Positions 48,761-52,619 of a DNA stretch of 52,619 nt are shown one piece after another. The stretch comes from CAYFQH01 sp964345215 (lineage in GTDB: Bacteria; Bacillota; Clostridia; Christensenellales; Aristaeellaceae), in NCBI GenBank assembly GCA_964345215.1, contig CAYFQH010000009.1, forward strand, positions 1 to 52,619, written 5' to 3'. Under the pieces are notes generated by a model. The model searched no databases, was not told where the DNA came from, and was given only the letters and a program-made list of their open reading frames with translations. Position 1 is the first letter of the stretch. The number at the start of each line of letters is the position of its first letter. Both the position numbers and the translations under genes were made by a program.

Positions 48761-51700
48761 TTATTCGTCGTCTTCAGTGGGCTGTTGGTGACGCAAGGAC
48801 CGGGGCTGCCGCCTGGGGGTTTCGCCCTTTTCTTTTTCTATCCCTGCTTCAGGTGAAAAGGGCTTGGCTGCCGGTTTTCCATCTTCAAGGGTGGCGGCTT
48901 TAGAANNNNNNNNNNNNNNNNNNNNNNNNNNNNNNNNNNNNNNNNNNNNNNNNNNNNNNNNNNNNNNNNNNNNNNNNNNNNNNNNNNNNNNNNNNNNNNN
49001 NNNNNCCGGCTGGCCTTGTTGGGGCTACAGGCGGGGCTCCCTGGCCGGGGGTGCTTGTACGGGGCGGGGCATAGGGTGATTGAGAAGAGCCCGAACCCGG
49101 GGCAGGGGAACCGGGGGTTCCTGAAGGTGTGCCCCCCGGCCGATTACTCATAGGATTGTTTGGGTTGTTTGGGTTGTTTGGGTTGTTTGGGTTTGGCCCT
49201 GGTGTACCTTGAGGAGGCTGGCCCGGCCGCTGGATGGGGGTGCCTGGCCGTTGCTGGCCTGGTACTCCGGTTCCGGGGGTGCCTGGTTTGGCTCCCGGTT
49301 GAGGGGGCAGGGTTTGCCTGGGTACACTTGCACCGCCGGAAGGAGGTGTTTTACCATCCTGAGTTCTTCCTGCTACAGGAGGTACAGGGGCTACGCCGCT
49401 TCTGGGCTGGGGTCTTCCGCCGCCGGTAGGGGGCTGAGGTCCTCTGGGCCCTTGCTGGTTTCGTTTTTGCTGGGCAGCTTTGGCCGCAGCTTTTTTCTTG
49501 CTGGCACTATACACGCTGTAGCCGTATAATCCGCCGCCGCCTAGTAATAATACGGCACCTGCCACAACCAGGCCGGTGGGGAAGCTGCCTTCTTCTGTAT
49601 TGTCTGTAGGCAGGTTCAGAGGAGGAATGGTGGCCAAGGGGTCCATGGTTGGGGCCACGCTGGGCAAAACAGAGGGCAGAAGGCTAGGCTCTACCGAGGC
49701 CAAGGGGCTGGGGGTGGCAAAGGGGTCAAAGGGAGCGAAGGTTGCACCGGCGTTGGGGTTCACCCAAGTGCCCAGGTTTGAGTCCTCCGGCGAAAGGGGC
49801 CGGTTATTATTGGTGCTGTTATTGCTATTATTGCTTCCGCTTTGGCTTTGGCCGAAGGAGGCGTTGTTTTGCATCCCCTGCAGGTACTGCTGGCTGCCAA
49901 TAAAGTTGTTGGCTTCGGCTAAGGTCATGGCTTTAAAGTAGCCGCCGCTAACGTAGCCTTCAATGCCGTTGATACGTATTTTATACCAAATTTCACTGCC
50001 GGCCACCTGCTGGTCTAAAATCAGGCCCAGGCCATATTGCTTTAATGTACCTAAACTCTTATAATTTTTGCCCGGGCCCTGACGGAAGTTTACGCCATTT
50101 TTTGCTTCCACATAGCCGTAGCTGGATGGGGAGTTCGGGTCTACCGGTATGGGGGTAATGGCCGGGGGTTGGGTGGGTGGGGTGGCTGAACTATTCAAAT
50201 AGTCTTGAGTTTCTTGTATCGAGAGGAACTGCAGCTGGTCTGTACGGATATAGCCAGATCTACTATTATAATACACTTGATGCCAGCCGGAGGTTGAATT
50301 GGCAGGGTATACCTGACCGTTTACATACACCACCTCATTGGCTGCAAGCCACTCGTAAATGCCGGCGTTTTCGTGGGCCATGGTTCGCAGGGGCACGTTA
50401 TCACCTTTGGTTTTGGCAAAGCCTTTTTCCTGGGGTGCAACAGGAGTAGGGGACGGCGCCAGGCTGGGCGCAGGGGTGGGGGTGGCATTGGCCTTGTCAA
50501 CCTGGTCTTTTAGTTTTTCAACTTCGTTGTTATCGGTAATATAAGTTAGGTCGTTGGTGGCAATATAGCCCCTTAAATTATTATTGTGACCATAAACAAC
50601 GCTGTGGGCATACCATTGCTGTGTGGGCTCATCGTAATCCTGCCTGGTAATTTCAACCAGGGTATTTACTTCAACAGAATCTAAAAACAATACATCACTT
50701 GTGCCTTTGTCGGTGCGCACAGAGGTTTTACGGTTGGTTTTTGCCCAGCCCAAATAAGGGGGTTCCGTTTCCACCGGGGGAGGGTCTGTTTCCACTGCCG
50801 GGGGATCTGTTTCCACTGCCGGNNNNNNNNNNNNNNNNNNNNNNNNNNNNNNNNNNNNNNNNNNNNNNNNNNNNNNNNNNNNNNNNNNNNNNNNNNNNNN
50901 NNNNNNNNNNNNNNNNNNNNNNTCTGTTTCCACTGCCGGGGGATCTGTTTCCACTGCCGGAGGCTCGGTTTCCTTTGGCGGCGGAGGGTCTGTGGGCATG
51001 GTGTAGTCAATGGTTTGTTGGTAGGCATTGCTGTCTTCCGGGGTCATTACATTTAAAAATTTTGCTAAAATATAGCCGGATACGGTGGTGCCTTGGGAAT
51101 CGGTAACAACCTTTACCCGGGCCCATTTGGTGGTGCCGTCCCGCTCGTCGGCGGCAACATAGTCAACCCAAACATGGGTGCCTTTTTTAATGGTGGCGAG
51201 TATATTTGTTTTGCTGCTGTCATCAGTGGAAGAACGTACCTTCAACCCTGGGGCATTGGACACAGACCAGCGGTATACGGTGCTGTCAATCGGAGGCAGC
51301 TCTTCCCCATGGCTGTATTCTAAAACAAAGGTTACCTTGTCGGGCTTGGCAACACCGGTGCCGTCGCTTCCCTGGCTTAGGGTAATGGTAAAGGAGGTAT
51401 CCTTCCCTTCAACAACCTGATAGTTTTGACTTAAGCCCTGGGGGCTGGGGGTAAGAGTATGCTCGCCAACACCGGTAAGGGTTTGGCTTTGATCTGGGGC
51501 CAGGGTTTCTCCAAGAACGTTTACATAGCTAACCTGTACGGTGGCTGTAACCTCATCGGGGCTGGGGCCGGATTTTTTAAAGTAAAAGGTAATGGTATCT
51601 GGCACAACGGCAGATTCACTTACTTCAACGGTTTGAGAATCGCCGTTTACCAATTCATATCCTTGAGGGGTACGGGTCAAATCAGCAGAAACCGCTTGGC

Positions 51701-52619
51701 TGCCCAGGGCTTCCATGGTACGGCTTTCCGTGTCGAAGGTGTTTTGATTTTCTTCGTAAACATAGTGAATGGTTAATACTGGTTTTTCTTTTGCAGCGGC
51801 AGAGTACATAAAGGTTACGGTGCTGGGGTTGAGGTTGCCGTTTTCATCAACATAAATTTCTGCTAGCCGCTCGCCTATGAAGGTGTATACCCGGTCGTCG
51901 GGAAATTCCACTTGGCTGTCATCTAAGGCATAAACAATGCCTCGGCCATCGGTAAAGGTAACCTCTTCATTGTAGCTAAAAAAGGCACCTTGGCCCGTCT
52001 CTCCTTCAACATAATATTCTACCGTAATGGGGTAGGCAACAGGAGCTGGAGGCTGGGTTTCGGTAACAACAAGCTGGTACCTGAAAGTAACTGCGTTGGG
52101 GTTGGCGCTGCCCGGCCCCTGAACAGCAATGGTGCGAAGGGGGTTTTCATCGGGAGCCAAAACATAGTCCTTCCCTTCAAAAGCATAGGTTTGAGGGGCT
52201 TCAATGGTGGCCTCGGGGCCGGTTACTGTTTGCTTTAGGTTATAAATGGGGTTTTGGTTCTCATCTATATAGGTAACGTCCACTTCAGCCTGAGGAGGTT
52301 CGGTTTCAAGGGCCTGGTAAGCAAAAACCAACGCCTGGGGGGCGTAATTGCCCTGGTTGTCAAAAATAATTTCGGTAGGAGAGTTCGCTCCAACAAATTC
52401 GTAAGTGCCCTCGTTAATGGTAGCAGGGGCGGAAATGAAACGATTATCGGAGTCGGAGTCAACCTGTACAGTTTCGCTGCCAAGAATATTGGCCTCATTA
52501 CCGTTTTCAACGTATGTAATGGTAATGGTTCCAGTAAAAGGGCCTACTTGAGCCGGAGTGTAATGGAACACAACTTCACTTGGAAACAGGTTGCCATTTT
52601 CATCGTAATTTACAAAAAC
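48761..52619 (-). CDS. large MucBP/SH3 repeat surface protein, 5' end outside window, with two sequence gaps
   Basis: Over 1250 residues visible. At least five MucBP-like repeats, each ending in a P-x-x-V/I-x-F-x-Y type motif, are followed by four bacterial SH3-like modules (starting near YRWSVSNAPG, LGWAKTNRK, GFAKTKGDN and YGYVEAKNG); a Pro/Glu/Thr repeat linker lies between the first and second. A Ser/Pro-rich spacer leads to one membrane helix (LVVAGAVLLLGGGGLYGY) and SKKKAAAK. More than 200 Pro/Gly-rich residues follow and would be cytoplasmic. After the first gap (48906-49005) the frame ending ...RHQQPTEDDE at 48761 is the real C-terminus; a stop at 48900 is an artefact of gap length. 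Probably binds glycans or cell wall. Confidence 0.82.
48906..49005. other. assembly gap of 100 N inside the Pro/Gly-rich tail
   Basis: Exactly 100 N. The frames on the two sides do not match, so its real length differs from 100. Confidence 0.95.
49156..49193. repeat. 9-bp tandem repeat encoding Asn-Asn-Pro
   Basis: Four copies of GGGTTGTTT on the plus strand encode NPNNPNNPNNP in the tail of the surface protein. Confidence 0.9.
50771..50975. repeat. 21-bp tandem repeat (PPAVETD) interrupted by an assembly gap
   Basis: Copies of the unit TCTGTTTCCACTGCCGGGGG(A) occur on both sides of the 100 N at 50823-50922 and encode PPAVETD on the minus strand. About two copies are visible on each side; imperfect versions (PPPVETE, PPPPKETE) flank them. 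The true copy number is unknown, as the gap lies within the array. Confidence 0.9.
50823..50922. other. assembly gap of 100 N inside the 21-bp repeat array
   Basis: Exactly 100 N, flanked by identical repeat units on both sides. Confidence 0.95.

Noticed and set aside
49156..49193. Short regularly spaced repeats that might suggest a CRISPR array
   Set aside because: They are contiguous 9-bp coding repeats with no spacers; no cas genes are present.

Overview
The window looks like part of a genome from a gut-type member of the Bacillota (class Clostridia). Reasons: Firmicute-style gene blocks (yerC-pcrA-ligA, ruvC-ruvA-ruvB-queA, ylbF, RNase J, a T-box leader), strong AGGAGG-type ribosome binding sites, frequent TTG and GTG starts, and a mucin/milk-glycan phosphorylase (GH112) operon. 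Two runs of exactly 100 N inside one repeat-rich surface gene point to a draft scaffold, possibly a metagenome assembly. I cannot assign a genus.

Layout. 1-7.3 kb: DNA repair and translation genes, mostly on the minus strand (yerC-pcrA-ligA operon, lepA), with a small DUF1622 membrane protein. 7.4-20.1 kb: a plus-strand run with an RseC-like protein, RNase J, YlbF, MltG, a U32 tRNA-modification protein, an RpiR regulator, a flavoprotein, a DEDDh exonuclease, a TGS-containing nucleoside kinase, a family 2 glycosyltransferase and YitT. 20.2-25.1 kb: argH (minus) diverging from ruvCAB-queA (plus). 25.1-28.9 kb: minus-strand araB, fba and ogg. 29-33.6 kb: YvlD-like, rpiB, a split threonine/serine exporter, a D,D-carboxypeptidase and a lipid kinase. 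At 33.6-34.1 kb lies a Nudix gene frameshifted in a G6 tract.

34.1-40.9 kb is a coherent sugar module: an AraC-type regulator diverging from an ABC binding protein, a terminator, two permeases, a small membrane protein and a GH112 phosphorylase. It would import and phosphorolyse galacto-N-biose or lacto-N-biose type disaccharides. No transporter ATPase is encoded here. 40.9-44.6 kb is an accessory, scarred stretch: an unrecognised 336-residue protein, a gene-poor segment with a possible structured leader, a DUF2798 protein, a truncated Crp/Fnr gene meeting a phage LLH-holin fragment head to head, and a radical SAM/SPASM gene with its own promoter and terminator. This unit abuts a four-tRNA operon (Arg-His-Gln-Lys).

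45.1-48.6 kb holds a tyrosine-type T-box leader controlling an aminotransferase, tyrS and a YigZ-family gene. From 48.8 kb to the window end runs a very large minus-strand surface protein with MucBP-like repeats, SH3 modules, one membrane segment and a long Pro/Gly-rich tail on the predicted cytoplasmic side. Its 5' end is outside the window.

The most noteworthy points are the radical SAM cassette at the phage/tRNA scar, the Nudix homopolymer frameshift, the Tyr T-box, an ARG-box-like operator at argH, an ABC binding protein without a lipobox followed by an intra-operon terminator, and the surface protein with its inside-facing tail.
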